Of a stretch of DNA of 64,000 nucleotides, positions 35,001-46,094 are shown piece by piece. A program made the position numbers and the translations under genes. The stretch is from Saturnia japonica. Its lineage: Eukaryota > Arthropoda > Insecta > Lepidoptera > Saturniidae. The stretch lies in contig CM065318.1 in the NCBI GenBank assembly GCA_033032175.1, positions 4,774,001-4,838,000 of the forward strand. The letters run 5' to 3'. Position 1 is the first letter of the stretch; each line of letters opens with the position of its first letter. The notes below the pieces were generated by a model. The model was given only the letters and a program-made list of their open reading frames with translations. It ran no database searches and was not told where the DNA came from.

Positions 35001-37630
35001 GAGATTTTCTATCAGGTTTAAATCCAGACTTTTTGCTGGCCAGTCTAAAATGGATATACTCTGTTTGCTAAGGAAACATTTGATGCTTTTGGTTGTGTGT
35101 TTAGGGTCATTGTCAAGCTGAAAGATCCAGGATACAGGCAAATGATCTTCCGAGTAGGGAATCATTCTGTACTCTAAGATATATTTGTATTGCCATTGAC
35201 CCATTGTACCTTCAATCTTCCAAATAGGTTAACTCCACATCCAGAAAAACACCCCCAAACTTTAATGTTACTGCCACCATGCTTGACTATACTCCTTGTG
35301 TATTTATAATTAAAAGCATTGTTTACAGGACATCTAACATTGTGCTTTTCATCGGAATTTACCATATTTATTTTTGTTTCATCTGAAAATAACACTTTTT
35401 TCCATTTTCCTACCTTCCAAGTAACATATTTTTTAGCGAATAATAATCACTTCTCTCAGTGTTGAAAGAAGAGGTACCTTTGGAGAGATTCTTCCAAACA
35501 ATTTAGCTTCCACTAATCTTCGGCATATTAGTCTTGATAAGATGTTTCTCGGGTCATCAGGTGAAAAAACTTCATTTTTAATCTGGCTGGATTTCATTTC
35601 ATTTTTTACTTGAGTCTTTTTTAGCAACACAAACAATTATCGATTTACTCAGGGAGAGGTTTTTCTTGGCCGAGTCTTTCTAAGAACATTTTCAACAGTT
35701 CCATATGTTTTATAATGATCAATTGCATTAAAAACTTTCTTAACAGAACAATTTAAACACTCAGCTATTCTTCTGTATGCCTACTTATGATCTATATGTA
35801 AATTAACAATTATTTGCCTAGTTGACATGTCACAATTTTTATTTTTGCCTATTTTGAACAAAATAAAATTTAGATTAAATTTTGAATTGCCGCCAAAATA
35901 ATAGAAAAAGCCAAGAAAGAAATGTTATTCTCCAATTTCAAAATAAAAACAAGCTATGGATGCATTTTTAAAATTTTTCTAATTAGGCGTCCAAGCAGCC
36001 AGTAACAGAAAATAAACTCCTATATGTGTAAGACTCATTTCGTAATTAAAAGTAAGATATGTTTTATATTTTATGCATTTAATGAGTTTTTTATTTGAGT
36101 GGCTATATTATTGCATGATTGTTAATTATTGAACGTGTATATTTTTTATGAACATTTGTATGTTGAAGTTATACTTCTTAATTCATAAGAAGTGTTTCTA
36201 ATTGTATGACCCCCACTGTATTTCACTAAACTAAGTATCAACAGAAATCAGCACATCAATAATATATTACTTTTAAACAGCCTTAAAAAAGAAGGATGTT
36301 CTCAATTTCAATGTATTTTTTAAAATAGATTTTCAGCCATAACTTCGCTGTTTTTGAACCTATTTAGATGATTCTTTTTTTCATTGAATAGAACATACCT
36401 CAAAAGTGGTCCCATTTCAATTTCATTGGCATTGGACCTTCGGCTTTCGGCCAGGGAACTACTCAAAATCATTTGTTTAATTTTTTGGGGAAAAATTGTG
36501 TTTTGCTAAATTGTGTGCAGTTTTTTTAAGTGTTGTAAGGATATGGAATTGAAATACAGTGTAAACTCTTTATAACGAAACTCAAGGGACTGAGCATTTT
36601 TTGTCGTTATAGAGAGTTATCGTTATATGGAGTGAACAAAAAAACAACCAAATTAACAAGAATTTTTAATATGTATGTCTTAGATAATAAATGCTTATAA
36701 ATTATTGTTTACACATATAGTCTGATAACTTTGTCTGACGTTTTTAGCTATGCCAGTACTTGTTTTGTATTATTTTATGTCTTTTGTTACCTCATAATAA
36801 ACAATAATACCGATAATAAATATTTACTGTCTAAAAATATAAACACATTTCTTCGTAATAGAGAATGGCGTATCGCTATAAAGAGTGTTTCAATATGTGG
36901 GTTTTAACGCAAACCAATCAAGTTGGGCTCACTTCAACGTTATAGGGAGTTTATCGTCATAAAGAGTTTACACTGTATATGACTGTAATAAGTGCAAGTA
37001 ATAATGATTCAGCTAAAATAATGTGTTCTTTTATTACATATAGGTAACTGCTAAGTAAAATGATTGGAAAATAAACTCAGTTATTTCAACAATGCTGGTT
37101 TTTTATCAGGCATATTTGGGTTATACAATGAGTTATTTAGAATGATTTTTTAACAGGGTTTCTGTATCGCAATCCTTATCGTATTCGTTCGATGAACTTT
37201 ATTTAGGGTTCCATTATAAGTTACCCTATTGGTAAATGTAACTAATTATTATCAGATATTTTGCCAGCCAAATTTGCTGGCATTTGAAATGAAATAAAGA
37301 ATAATAAGCAGGCTACTAAAGGTAATTTCTTTCGTAAAAATTAGATACAAAATGCCGGCGCGATGAAACAATTCCGATAAAGTTATTTATCACAATAGTA
37401 TTTTCTATACGAGTATGAGTTAATAACTGTTCACACCTCTTCCTAAAGGAAACAAAAAAGGTACTAAAGTTAATAAATACTATATTCTACTAATATTAGT
37501 ATAAAATGTTCAGCATATTCGTGTTTTATTTATGAATGTTTCTAACCTATAGATGTAAGAAATTAAAATTGCGTATCTTATGCCAACATATAAATTAGTA
37601 TTAAATTCAATTACCTGATACTTTTGGCAT
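23009..37630 (-). CDS. Usp14: ubiquitin carboxyl-terminal hydrolase 14 (proteasome-associated)
   Basis: Eleven exons join in phase: 37630-37615 (only 16 coding bases), 34179-34001, 33582-33475, 32180-32066, 31742-31487, 28978-28822, 26647-26582, 26337-26155, 25072-24967, 24467-24288 and 23139-23009. They total 1,497 nt, a 498-residue product (human USP14 has 494). Residues 1 to about 75 are the ubiquitin-like domain (KVKWGKEMYPDVEV, FKAQIFALTGVQP) that docks on the proteasome base. The USP domain follows: Cys box LINLGNTCYMNATVQC with nucleophile C115, QQDASECW near 200, His box GRSSSSGHYVAW with H422, and DDD at 437-439 giving the acidic residue. The C-terminal GDWHCAYLLLYGPK matches the family. 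The enzyme trims ubiquitin chains from proteasome-bound substrates. Exon 5 is Ala/Gly-rich and GC-rich, unlike the rest, and the following linker is shorter than in mammals. Introns hold Tc1, Tigger and hAT elements. Confidence 0.97.
23630..23845 (+). repeat. interspersed repeat shared with 60,310-60,585
   Basis: Shared words in the same order are AGCCAAATAAC, GATACCTATGGTGTTACAA (ATACCTATGGTATTACAA in the other copy) and CTTGTTTGCCA. The terminal CTTGTTTGCCA is typical of a widespread lepidopteran SINE/LINE 3' region of the Bm1 kind. The first copy lies in the last Usp14 intron. Confidence 0.5.
24510..24700 (+). repeat. interspersed repeat family 'ACTTCAAAAAAG', copy 1
   Basis: The unit starts near ACTTCAAAAAAGATGGAAG, continues CAGCCATAACTTCTTTATTT, and has GGCATTGGACCTTC and ACCAGGAACTCTTCAAAATC further on. 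Similar units in the same orientation occur at 26,735-26,905, 36,280-36,480 and 56,715-56,945. No coding capacity; the class is unknown. Confidence 0.55.
25430..25942 (+). repeat. single copy of the fold-back repeat unit
   Basis: Shared words with the 8,877-9,803 arms are CCGATTTTGACGGGACTTTC, AATTCGGGCGCTTAAATGGC and the end GCGAAGCCACGGGCACAGCT. It lies in the Usp14 intron between exons 8 and 9. Its last 20 bases match the CACAGCTAGT-type end. Confidence 0.65.
26735..26905 (+). repeat. interspersed repeat family 'ACTTCAAAAAAG', copy 2
   Basis: GTAGGAGGTTACTCAATTCA followed by CAGCTATAACTTCTTTGTTT and ATCGGCATCGGATCTTCG parallels the copies at 24,510, 36,280 and 56,715. It lies in Usp14 intron 6. 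Confidence 0.5.
27101..28321. mobile_element. hAT-like non-autonomous element
   Basis: Ends are TAGGATGTAACGAAACCG and the inverse of TATCGTTACATCCCTA. The flanks TCGCGACT and TCACGACC agree at 6 of 8 positions, consistent with an old 8-bp target duplication. The internal segment 28,010-28,130 (GCAGACGAGAGAGCCGCACG, TTGCTAGCGGCGACATTGCC) is shared with the shorter element at 61,341-61,705. No transposase frame is legible. It fills most of Usp14 intron 6. Confidence 0.6.
29505..29665 (+). mobile_element. 3' end of a non-LTR retrotransposon with ATGT tail
   Basis: The run GAAGAAGCGAAAGATGTATG, then GTCTCTGCCTACCCCGTTAGG, closes with GTGATTTATGTATGTATG. This is the characteristic 3' end of a family of arthropod non-LTR elements with a short microsatellite tail. 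It lies in Usp14 intron 5, next to the Tigger element. Confidence 0.55.
29797..31361 (-). mobile_element. Tigger/pogo-like transposon, internally deleted
   Basis: Ends CAGTCAAAATCTGTTATAAC and the inverse of AACGGTTTTGACTG are flanked by TA. The minus-strand transposase reads NADETGLFYNMKSDK near 31,000, then LLLVDNCPAHPAV and LPPNVTSVLQPMDQG; the last two aspartates are 30 residues apart (DD30D), as in Tigger/pogo. A frame slip at 30,436-30,463 separates this from the C-terminal part, which starts ENVSQNTIANCFKHAGF and ends with an acidic region and KQTKITDFM at about 29,990. The N-terminal CENP-B-type DNA-binding half is missing, since only about 300 bp remain beyond 31,060. It lies in Usp14 intron 5, same strand as the gene. 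Confidence 0.9.
32450..32565 (+). repeat. interspersed repeat, TTAACCCCCC type
   Basis: TTTTAACCCCCCACCACAAA followed by CATCGTAAATCAAAACGGC and TGAACCGATTTTGAT resembles the start of a common insect element in which the GAACCGATTTTGAT word recurs. A related but distinct start (ACCCGACCGTGAAAAAGGAG) is near 38,260. It lies in Usp14 intron 3. Confidence 0.4.
34478..36218 (-). mobile_element. Tc1-like (DD34E) transposon, inactive
   Basis: Ends CAGTGGTGGTCCTATAATTA and the inverse of TAATTGTATGACCCCCACTG? (right end ATTGTATGACCCCCACTG) are flanked by TA. Minus-strand fragments carry FSDETKINMV, WGCFSG, FQLDNDPKHTT and WPAKSLDLNLIENLW; 34 residues separate the second Asp from Glu. An N-terminal helix-turn-helix segment is legible near 35,640-35,870 (HYKTYGTVENV, RPRKTSP) but contains stops, and frameshifts separate the parts. 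It lies in Usp14 intron 1, same strand as the gene. Confidence 0.9.
36280..36480 (+). repeat. interspersed repeat family 'ACTTCAAAAAAG', copy 3
   Basis: AAAAAAGAAGGATGTTCTCA, then CAGCCATAACTTCGCTGTTT and GGCATTGGACCTTCGGCTTT, parallels the copies at 24,510, 26,735 and 56,715. It lies in Usp14 intron 1, directly beside the Tc1 element. Confidence 0.5.
36557..36975. mobile_element. Tigger/pogo-type MITE
   Basis: The 419-bp unit starts CAGTGTAAACTCTTTATAAC and ends with its inverse (CATAAAGAGTTTACACTG), flanked by TA. TATAACG/CGTTATA words repeat inside both ends. The CAGT ends and TA target fit the pogo/Tigger group. It has no coding capacity. It is in Usp14 intron 1. Confidence 0.8.
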
Positions 37631-40600
37631 TTTTATACACCTACACAAGTTTTCGTTGCACAATAAATAAAACTATTCGCTTTTCACAAAATGAAAGTCA
37701 CGATACATGCAGAAACATCAAAGTCGTATATTATACACAAGCTCTACTTAGTCTGTGACAGAGTCTCCAGGTTGCATTTTGGAAATTTCCCCATGGCAGC
37801 CATAAAATTTCCCCAAAATGATACTATTTCAGCAACTTTTCCCCATAAAAACATAAACCTGCCTATTTCTTTCAATTTTTGTTTATTTTTATTATAGGCA
37901 ACTCTAAGGGCGGGGCTATGAGTTCAGAACCATAAAAGTACCATCTTACAAAAGTAAAAGTTTTACTACTTTTATCAATTTGTAAATAAAACGTATTCTG
38001 ACCAGGTAAACAAAAAATATAGCTGTATGGAAGTCACATTTGCTTTCTTCATGCGTTCTTCTCTGTTGTATTAATTTGCTATCAGTAGGTATAGTAACTT
38101 TAGAAATAGATAACAGAGCTATTAAGCAGCTTAGTAAATAACAAAAGTATAACTACAACCGCATAATTTATACAGTACCTACATATCTAATATGAAATAT
38201 AAATTTTCTCTGCCATAAAAGTTATAGAAACACATGCAATGTAACATTTGTTTGTACCCGACCGTGAAAAAGGAGGTTTATGTTTTTCCAGCGTATGTAT
38301 GTCTATTTCTTTGGCACGCTCTGTAGCCTAAACGGCTTGAGGGGTTTTATCGTATGAGGTGTCGTTAGATTCGTTTTAATTGTGGGAATGACATAGGCAG
38401 AGGTTGTTATCGTAAATTCGGAAAAATCTTAATTCGCATGGGAATGTCGAATGTGAGAAACGTGAAAAGCTCTCTGGTTCAGGCCTAAAGGTCCTAAAGG
38501 TTATCTACATAATGCTTGCTTATTCGCAAGTTGCAATAACGCCGGCCGACTATTACCATTATTAACAATAATAAAGGACAGATGACAGTGGAATAATAGT
38601 TTCTTCAATAATTTGTTTTAAATTGCCTAGAAATAATGCATTACATTGCTCGTTGCTGTAGTAATTACCAGCTTTGAACCGGGAACGCTAAAAGAAAGGG
38701 GATTTGAGGAAAAAGAGAGAAAGTACATCATCCAACAGATACAATACAGTCAACTTGTCGAGCTACTATAAGTAAAACAGTAAATATTTTCAAAAACTGT
38801 GAACTTTGAATTAAAATATCAGGGATGGCATTAACAGAAGCAGGGTTTGCAGCCGTAAATGTACGTATCGTACATTTACGACAATTGGATGCCCTCGTAT
38901 GATAACAAATGATAAGAAAATAGGGAAATTTTAACAATATAAGAATTTAAAAAATAAGTCCTCTTGAGCAGAAATTGGCGAAATACGATAGTTTTGGTAC
39001 AATACAGGAAAGTACGATAATTTCGAAGGTGATAGTACGATAATTGCCACGCTTTATGTTGAGAACCCTGAGTAGAAATAGTAGTTAATAGTACGGCTAT
39101 ACAGATAAAGTTCTTCCCCAAATTTCCCCGTACCAAAATTTTCCCAACCATTTTTGTTTTCCCAAAATTTCCCCAGTGGCATTTTTTTCCCCAAGATGTG
39201 GAAAAAAAACCAATCTGGAGACACTGGTCTGTGAACACAAGTGTCATAATGACATAATTCATAAAGTATAAACTTGTTGTTGTCATCTGTCACTTGTCTG
39301 AAACAGACCCGTCTGCCAACTCCAAAAATTCCAAGTCTTAACCTCCGGTCTGGCAATCGAACCGCTCAACGTCGCTTCAAAATTTGCCGTGAGCGGCAAT
39401 CAGACCTCTCAGCGCTGATGACGGTTGCTTGTTTTTGGTCGATTTGTGCTGCCATATTAATACTGCTATCCCTTACAAACATATTTATTATTAAAGCTAA
39501 AGACAAGGACAAAATGTTAAGGCCAAAATAAAACGTCATACTGACGCCATTATATTCTTAGTTCAGTTCGTTGCTAACCGCTGGAAGTGGCGAGTGAGTG
39601 TTGTTTTAAAATTGACTATTTCGGTGTTTGTGTTTGTTTTTGTGCGGAAAAATATTACAAAGAAATGAATAGGTATGTACTAAATCATTGTAAGATAATA
39701 CATTTCAAATCTGAGAAGTTTTTAGTTCATTTTTCGTCAAATTCCCACACCAAGTCGAGTTGTAACCTAAAAATTTTTCCAGTTTTTTTAAATAAATTTA
39801 ATAAAGTAGCTACATTTACAGTAGGAATATGATTAATATCTATAGTATAACTAATTATTAACGTAATAAAAGTGTCAATTCGTTACATTCTTTCCCTATT
39901 TCACAAAAAACGCGCATTTTTAACGGTCGAAAAGCACTTGACGCTTGTTCAACGGTTCTGTCAAACATATGATGGCGATCGTGGTTGGGCAAGATGGAAA
40001 CGGTTTTCAAGTTAATAATTATTGTTGATATTTTGTGATTGGTTTTTTTTATTCTTATTTTAATGCTAATAATATCTGATATCACTATTAATTTACATGT
40101 ATTTTATTATAAATAAAAAACTTTCAAGTTCATAATTATTGTTGATATTGTATATTTCTTGTAAAAGTTTTATCTATACTTTTCCTACTCGCCGGCAAGT
40201 TTAGGTATGTAAACCAAGTGCATTTCGGCAAAAAATGTGAACGTTAGCGTCGATTTATGAAATGTTCTTGGAAGATAACATGGTATTATATTTTATAATT
40301 CTGTTAGTAAATTTAATCTAAATTGAAAATAAAAAGTTTGTTTCACAAAATAATGAGTAGAACTTACTCTAAACTGGTAATGTTCGATCATATCTTTTTT
40401 CTATAGATTTTAACGTCTTTGTTTATGTTGCTTGTAAATAAAAAACTATACACTTTTACAGTGCTAAACTTTTATGAGCCATTGTTTATGAACCCGACTT
40501 TAAAATAAACACTTGACAAAGGGCTTCCGACCGTCGTTGTTCTCCGAATTTAATTTTAAACCTTTGTTTATTTTACTGCGCTTGACCTTGGGGTCCCTTG

Positions 40601-41974
40601 ACAGTGTTATCTTTCGAATGTAATAATTTAAAAAATTGCTACGAGAGGTGCAGGCATTTAATTTTATGTTATAGTTATAGTATTTGTAATGTTAATAAAA
40701 TAAATATTTCTGACATTAATTTAATTTTTTTTAATTTTTTTTTTTTTTTTATGCAATCCTAACAAATATTCTCATATCTTATTTTTAGTGTAGGTTTACA
40801 AAATAAATGAAACACATATCAGTTTAAATTGTTTATTTATCAGTTAAATCAGTTCATAAAGAATAGAAAAACTATAGTTTTATATATCTAGATTCAATAT
40901 CAAAAGTCGCTAACTGAATCTATCAGGGGTGGATCCAGAATTTCGTTCTGAAAGACGCACAAGAGGGCAGTGGCGCAGGTGCGCTGAAAAAGATGGTGAC
41001 GTGGGCTGGGGGGCAAGGAGAGGAGTACGTGATAGGAAATTATTAGTAAAAATTCGTTTGTAAAAATGAAATTATAATTAAATAAGGTATCGTTTGCAAC
41101 AACATATAAAAAACGATAACGTTAAAATTGAACATAATGACTATAACAAAGAATCACTGAAATATTAAAATACTTAAATATTAATTTTAAATAATGAAAT
41201 AAGTTAAAAAGACTCAAAAATATATTTATAATTATATTAAGAACGAGATGATCATCTGTAAAAATAAAAACACAAAACATTAACAATCTGCCATGTTTTT
41301 TGAAACACCAATCAGAGCGAATTACGTCATTTATAATCTTCTGATGTGTTATTGCCTAATCTCAGTTTTGTTTTTTCACAACCAAAAACGAATAATTATG
41401 AAGAATAACTAAATATGGATTTGTTAATGCTAACTATTAAGTTTGATTTGTCTAGCATTGATTTGTAGACATTGTTGACAACCCTAGTACTTACGCTTAA
41501 CAAACATTTTTGCTCAGGAGAATTTTAATTTATCTCAACTTCCGTGAAAGTATCCATAACTTTATTATTAAGTATATGTAATATGTATTGTAAAATCTAT
41601 TTAAAACATCACATAAAAACGGAACTTTTTATTTGTTCGTTTATTATACAGTATTTACAAAATGTTATGTCGTAAACACAACTTACATGCGTATTATGTG
41701 ATTTTATTTCTTTTAGGTAGGCACAGCTTAAACGTGATTGAAATATAATGTGCACATTGATATGCAATATTTGTCAAAATCAAGTGTCTTATAAATGCGA
41801 AGACATATTTAAAAAATTGTGAACTTATTTTTGGAACGAAGTTCCATATGGGGCGTTGCGGAGGGGTACCCCAGCCGGCAAAAAACGTCCGTAACGTAAG
41901 ATTTTTATGTATTGTCTATGTATGATGGCTATACAGTGTCTAATGTATAGTCTACGTGATGACTGTTATTATTA
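37631..41974. other. gene-free stretch upstream of Usp14
   Basis: This contains the Usp14 promoter region (just above 37,630) and then repeats. I see no TATA box at a standard distance and no CpG island, so the transcription start is not located. A frame at 39,274-39,531 could encode an 85-residue protein with one hydrophobic segment, but nothing supports it as a gene. Poly(T) (40,735-40,752) and AT-rich DNA fill the rest. CAGGGGTGGATCCAGAATTT at 40,924 looks like a transposon end without a found partner. Confidence 0.45.
37755..39235. repeat. possible DNA transposon with TTTCCCC subterminal repeats
   Basis: GAGTCTCCAGGTTGC (about 37,759) and, inverted, CCAATCTGGAGACACTGG (about 39,209) could be terminal inverted repeats of one element of about 1.5 kb. 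Both ends carry clusters of TTTCCCC with interspersed GGCA words. A smaller segment (38,841-39,072) starts CAGGGTT and ends AACCCTG, and has a perfect 12-bp-arm hairpin (38,854-38,880) plus repeated TACGATA words, so it may be a nested insertion. No protein is legible. Confidence 0.35.
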
Positions 41975-42856
41975 GGGGCCATCCATAAATTACGTCACAC
42001 GTTTAAGGGTCGGGAGGGGGTCGACGAAGTGTGACATTGTGTGACAAGGGGTGGGGAGGGCCCAAATTTTGTGACATCACATATTTTCAAAATTTAATAT
42101 TTTATTTATTTTTTTAAGTACATTAGAACTTCTTTAAGTCGAAAATGATTTTCCTGGTGGTGCCGAATTCATTGCACCAACAGATACTAGACTGGATATC
42201 GAACAGGCTAAGGTATTGAAAAATGATGCGATTTGGTACGCACATCATGTACGTGAATCACAATATTTATTACAAATAGTAAAATGCGAGGATGTTCTAT
42301 GTTGTGGTGTGCGACGATCTAGCCTTTGATCAAGAAGAAGTATTGCCCATCGCGAAAATTCGGGCTCAAAGAATTGCTGCTAGACGTGCTAGGGAAATTC
42401 TTTGTTTGAATGATGACAATGAAGCTTTATGGTTAGATGAAGAAGATGTTGACACAATGAATGTTTCTGATGTTAACTGTCCAAATGAGAACGATGTGAC
42501 TACTATGCCAGTTATAAATAATATAAAGGAATGGGTTCGAAGTGTATGGACTGAAGAGGATTAAGTTTTTACCTTTCATTAAAGTGATTTTTTTAACGTT
42601 TTGTTAATTTTATACCTTTGTTTGATTTGATGTCGATTTTATTGAAAAATAATTTAAATGGAAATTAAAATAATTTCCGAACACTGCTGTTTTAATTTCA
42701 TAAATTTCTAATTACATATAAAATTGCAAAATATGTGACATCACACTAGGTAGGGGGGGGGGGGGATGGGTCTAACAAATGTGACCAGCTGTGACAAGGA
42801 CGGGGGAGGGGTCAAAAAATCATGAAATTCGTATGACGTAATTTATGGATGGCCCC
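41975..42856 (+). mobile_element. unclassified DNA transposon, GGGGCCATCC ends, C-terminal ORF remnants
   Basis: The 882-bp unit begins GGGGCCATCCATAAATTACG and ends with the inverse. The inverted similarity goes on for about 120 bp with GTGACA/TGTCAC words and G-rich runs. Two open frames overlap inside. Frame A (about 42,141-42,329) has IWYAHHVRESQYLLQIVKC followed by CC. Frame B (about 42,292-42,564) has RIAARRAREILCLNDDNEAL, then an acidic tail ending WTEED. Both look like the C-terminal end of a transposase or accessory protein, so this is probably an internally deleted copy. I cannot name the superfamily, and I saw no convincing target duplication. Confidence 0.6.
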
Positions 42857-43164
42857 ATATAGCAGTTTGTTATTGTTATTATATCATTCGATAGTTACAC
42901 AAGTATATATATCTTATTTTAGTTACCATAAAGCTATTGTATCTATGATAGAACACAATTAGGCTTAATTATTATTATTCGTGTAAATAGCTGTTCCTTT
43001 GTATATTATTATTATGTATTTTTATTAAAAAAAAATCATAATAAAAAATGTTTATCCGAATAATTATTTTCTTTATACCTCGAATAGAACTTGAAATTAA
43101 TATTTTATAATAAGTAACTTCGTTCCTATCTGGTGTCCCACGACACCACACGTTTTTTTATTTA

Positions 43165-43850
43165 CATATTTGCATACTAGTCCTCTTTATTGAAAACCGT
43201 TACTGCCATTGTCAAGTGAATATATAGTGTCCTGTCTGACTATAAAACTGTTTAGATTTGTACTCCAAAAGTCGTTAGTTAAAATGTTAAATCATTTTTG
43301 TCGTTAAAACTTTTTTTGTCGCTAAGTCTTATGCAAAAGTAGTAATTATTAGCGATAAGTCGCTAAATTGGTGACACTGGAAACAAAAACCACAGGCGGC
43401 TTGTGACAACTGACAATCCACATATCACTATAATTATTACTATAGATGTACTATATACTACGATAATTACCATTAAATCTATGATAATTACCATTAAATC
43501 TATAATAATTACAAGATGGCGGTTTCGTATATCTTGTATTATTATGCTAAATTCCCCTGCTTCATCGGTTTACAATCCACGAATCCTCTTATACATTTTG
43601 TTCCCAGAGTTATTCCCACTTAGGTTTAAATTTTTCTAAACTTAGAAGGAAATGTATCAGATCTGGCAATGATGGCACAAACAGTCATGTTGGTCAGCGT
43701 CCAATAATATAAAAATGAATAAAGTTTTATTATCTCTGGCGTCCAACATTTCTTCTTCTTCTTCCTAACTTGGCAACCGGTCCTCTTTAATGAAGACCAT
43801 TACTGCCATTATCGAGTGAATTATAGTGTCATGTGTTATGACGATTCAGT
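43165..43850 (+). repeat. pair of direct repeats, 'TCCTCTTTATTGAAAACCGT' type
   Basis: GTCCTCTTTATTGAAAACCG near 43,180 and GTCCTCTTTAATGAAGACCA near 43,780 are followed in both cases by TTACTGCCATT, then TGAAT and TATAGTGTC. The units are about 75 bp and 600 bp apart. They might be ends of one larger retroelement or two copies of one short repeat. Confidence 0.45.
43462..43511 (+). repeat. 21-bp tandem repeat, about 2.4 copies
   Basis: The unit GATAATTACCATTAAATCTA with a final T is repeated head to tail, nearly without change, and a partial third unit follows (ATAATTAC). It is a short local minisatellite. Confidence 0.7.
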
Positions 43851-44994
43851 ATGCTAACAAGATGGTGGCTCCCTTGTTAGAACTTTCTGGAACGTTTTTG
43901 TGAGATCTCGGAATGAATGCTTCAGCTTATATTTATAATCCACTTCACTTATGCACAAAAACCAAACTATATCACGCAAAACGCCACCAATATTACATAA
44001 TATAGGACCAAAAACCTAAGTAAATGAATTAAAAATAAAAACCACAACATATCACTTCAAGATCCCGCCAAAAACTCCCTCCAACATTTGAACCAATAAG
44101 ACATCCTTTTTCTTAATTGTTAATGTCACTGGATACATGTCTTTCAAGCTTAACTTTGTACTATTTTCCTGTAATCTTAAAACATCGCTGTAACAAGATT
44201 CTGGCTCCCTTGTTAATACTGTTTAGAGTGTTTTTCTAGCAACTAAAATGCATATTTGTGGTTATTACTTAGTCAACGAGTTTCAAAGGCGGCTATCTAA
44301 CTTTTTGCGAAATGATGGGGGAAAAAAAAAATTGCTTTATCTTCACAAAAACCACTCTAATATAATATTTTTTAAATTAATAGACCAAAATAAAGTTTTA
44401 TTTTAAGTTTTGATATTATTTAGCGGTCATAAATTAAGTTATTTTTGTGTAAATTGCCAGATAATATATCCTTCACATGCCTTGACACCGCGCTTAAGAA
44501 CTCTCGCTTCTGATTAGTCGACATAGCAATATTATGGCCTCATTAGCTTTTGAAAGTTATTATAATTGATACAGTCATACTACATAACGTCAGTTTAACC
44601 GTTTCTATTCAAAATTACCTGTGTTACCATACGTACTAATAATTTTCGACCCATGGGACAGAATGCTGCTTTTGAAACTAGTCGACTCATTTATAATCTA
44701 CTTCTGCAGAATAATAAAGCGTAGAATATATCACGTAAAATGCCATCAATATTAGCAGACACAAGGTAAAACAAGTTCATAGAACAAAACCTTCTCTCTG
44801 ATATTTAAGGCACATAACATATGACCAAATAGGTAAATAAAGTTTAAATACAGAATATGAACAAACCACTATAGGACAGATCAGGATCCCAGCAAAAATG
44901 ATTAATTGATTATAGATGACTTATAAAAACTCGCTATAGACAATACCTATGCTTTTTGTATGTAGTGTAGAGAGCGATAAGATACATGAAAAAA

Positions 44995-45062
44995 AGAGTT
45001 AAGTCTGGTGAAGCTGTAAAGGCCTCCGGGTCAATAGTATAGTCAATTCGAAAAAAAAAAAC
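44995..45062 (+). mobile_element. LINE 3' end with poly(A)
   Basis: TCTGGTGAAGCTGTAAAGGC, then ATAGTATAGTCAATTCG and a run of A, matches the 3' end at 5,990-6,142, truncated at its 5' side. Confidence 0.5.
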
Positions 45063-46094
45063 ATGAAAAAGCTATAAATGAACATTAATTTTCATATTTC
45101 TACTTTTGTAATCTCGGAAACTCGACCGACGTTCGGTGATGACTGACACGCGGGGAGAACTGTCGCAGCTGCAAGAATGACGTCAGTTGAGAGCATTAAG
45201 CTTCCAAGAATTGATTGGTTTGGAAATAGATAGAGATTAAAATTGACGGATAGACTGATAGAATATATCCGATGTTGAACAGCTTGATGTCGTGTTAAAT
45301 GTTAGTTTGAGGGCTAACTAAAGTGCAGGAAGGTCGAATGTTAGCTTACAAAATTTATTAAATACTAAAGACTCCCGTTAACAGTCTGTGTATCCGGTTT
45401 GAATTGTATTGTAGCGGAAGTTGTATCGGCATGCCATCTGTGTATAGTTTTGATAAACAGGAATTTTATTATAAAGCGTTGTATAATCATGTTGGGAATT
45501 AGACATATTGTTGCTTGTTCTCTAAAAGGAGCGCTCCGTTCTATTACTATCTTTCAACTACTGGTTTTACTAATGTTAAAGACATTCCAAAACAAACAAT
45601 GCCCATAACACAATTGCGTAACAAATTACACTTGCAGTATACTGACTGATAATAAATTATTAAAATCAAACTTTGGTTGAAACTAATTCTTAGAACAAAG
45701 ACAGCCTCACCAAAATGTATAAAAAATAATTACGCTTCTTGCAATAAAGTTCAAAATGCTTAATGAATCAAAGTTAGGAGGACTCAGGTGCATACCATGT
45801 ATCTCATTCCCTTTCGACAGAACCGCGTCTCGTGAATGACCAATGGCGACAGAATCACATAGATACTAAATACGCCGGCCACAAAAGAAGTACTAGATGA
45901 ACGATGTACTATTAAGCTTACGGAATAGTTCGTTCTAGTTCAGTGTCACGAATTAATTCTTATTAGTACCTTAGTACATGTACTACACAATCCTATTGGG
46001 GACAGTATCGTATTAGGAATAAAAGTGTAAAGACGTTACGCTCTTTCTCTGGTACTGGTTATAACTAAAAAAATCGGTTGTCTGTAAAGTCGGT

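Noticed and set aside
39274..39531. 85-codon plus-strand frame with one hydrophobic segment
   Set aside because: No homology, no Kozak or splice support, and it overlaps the possible end of a transposon near 39,235.
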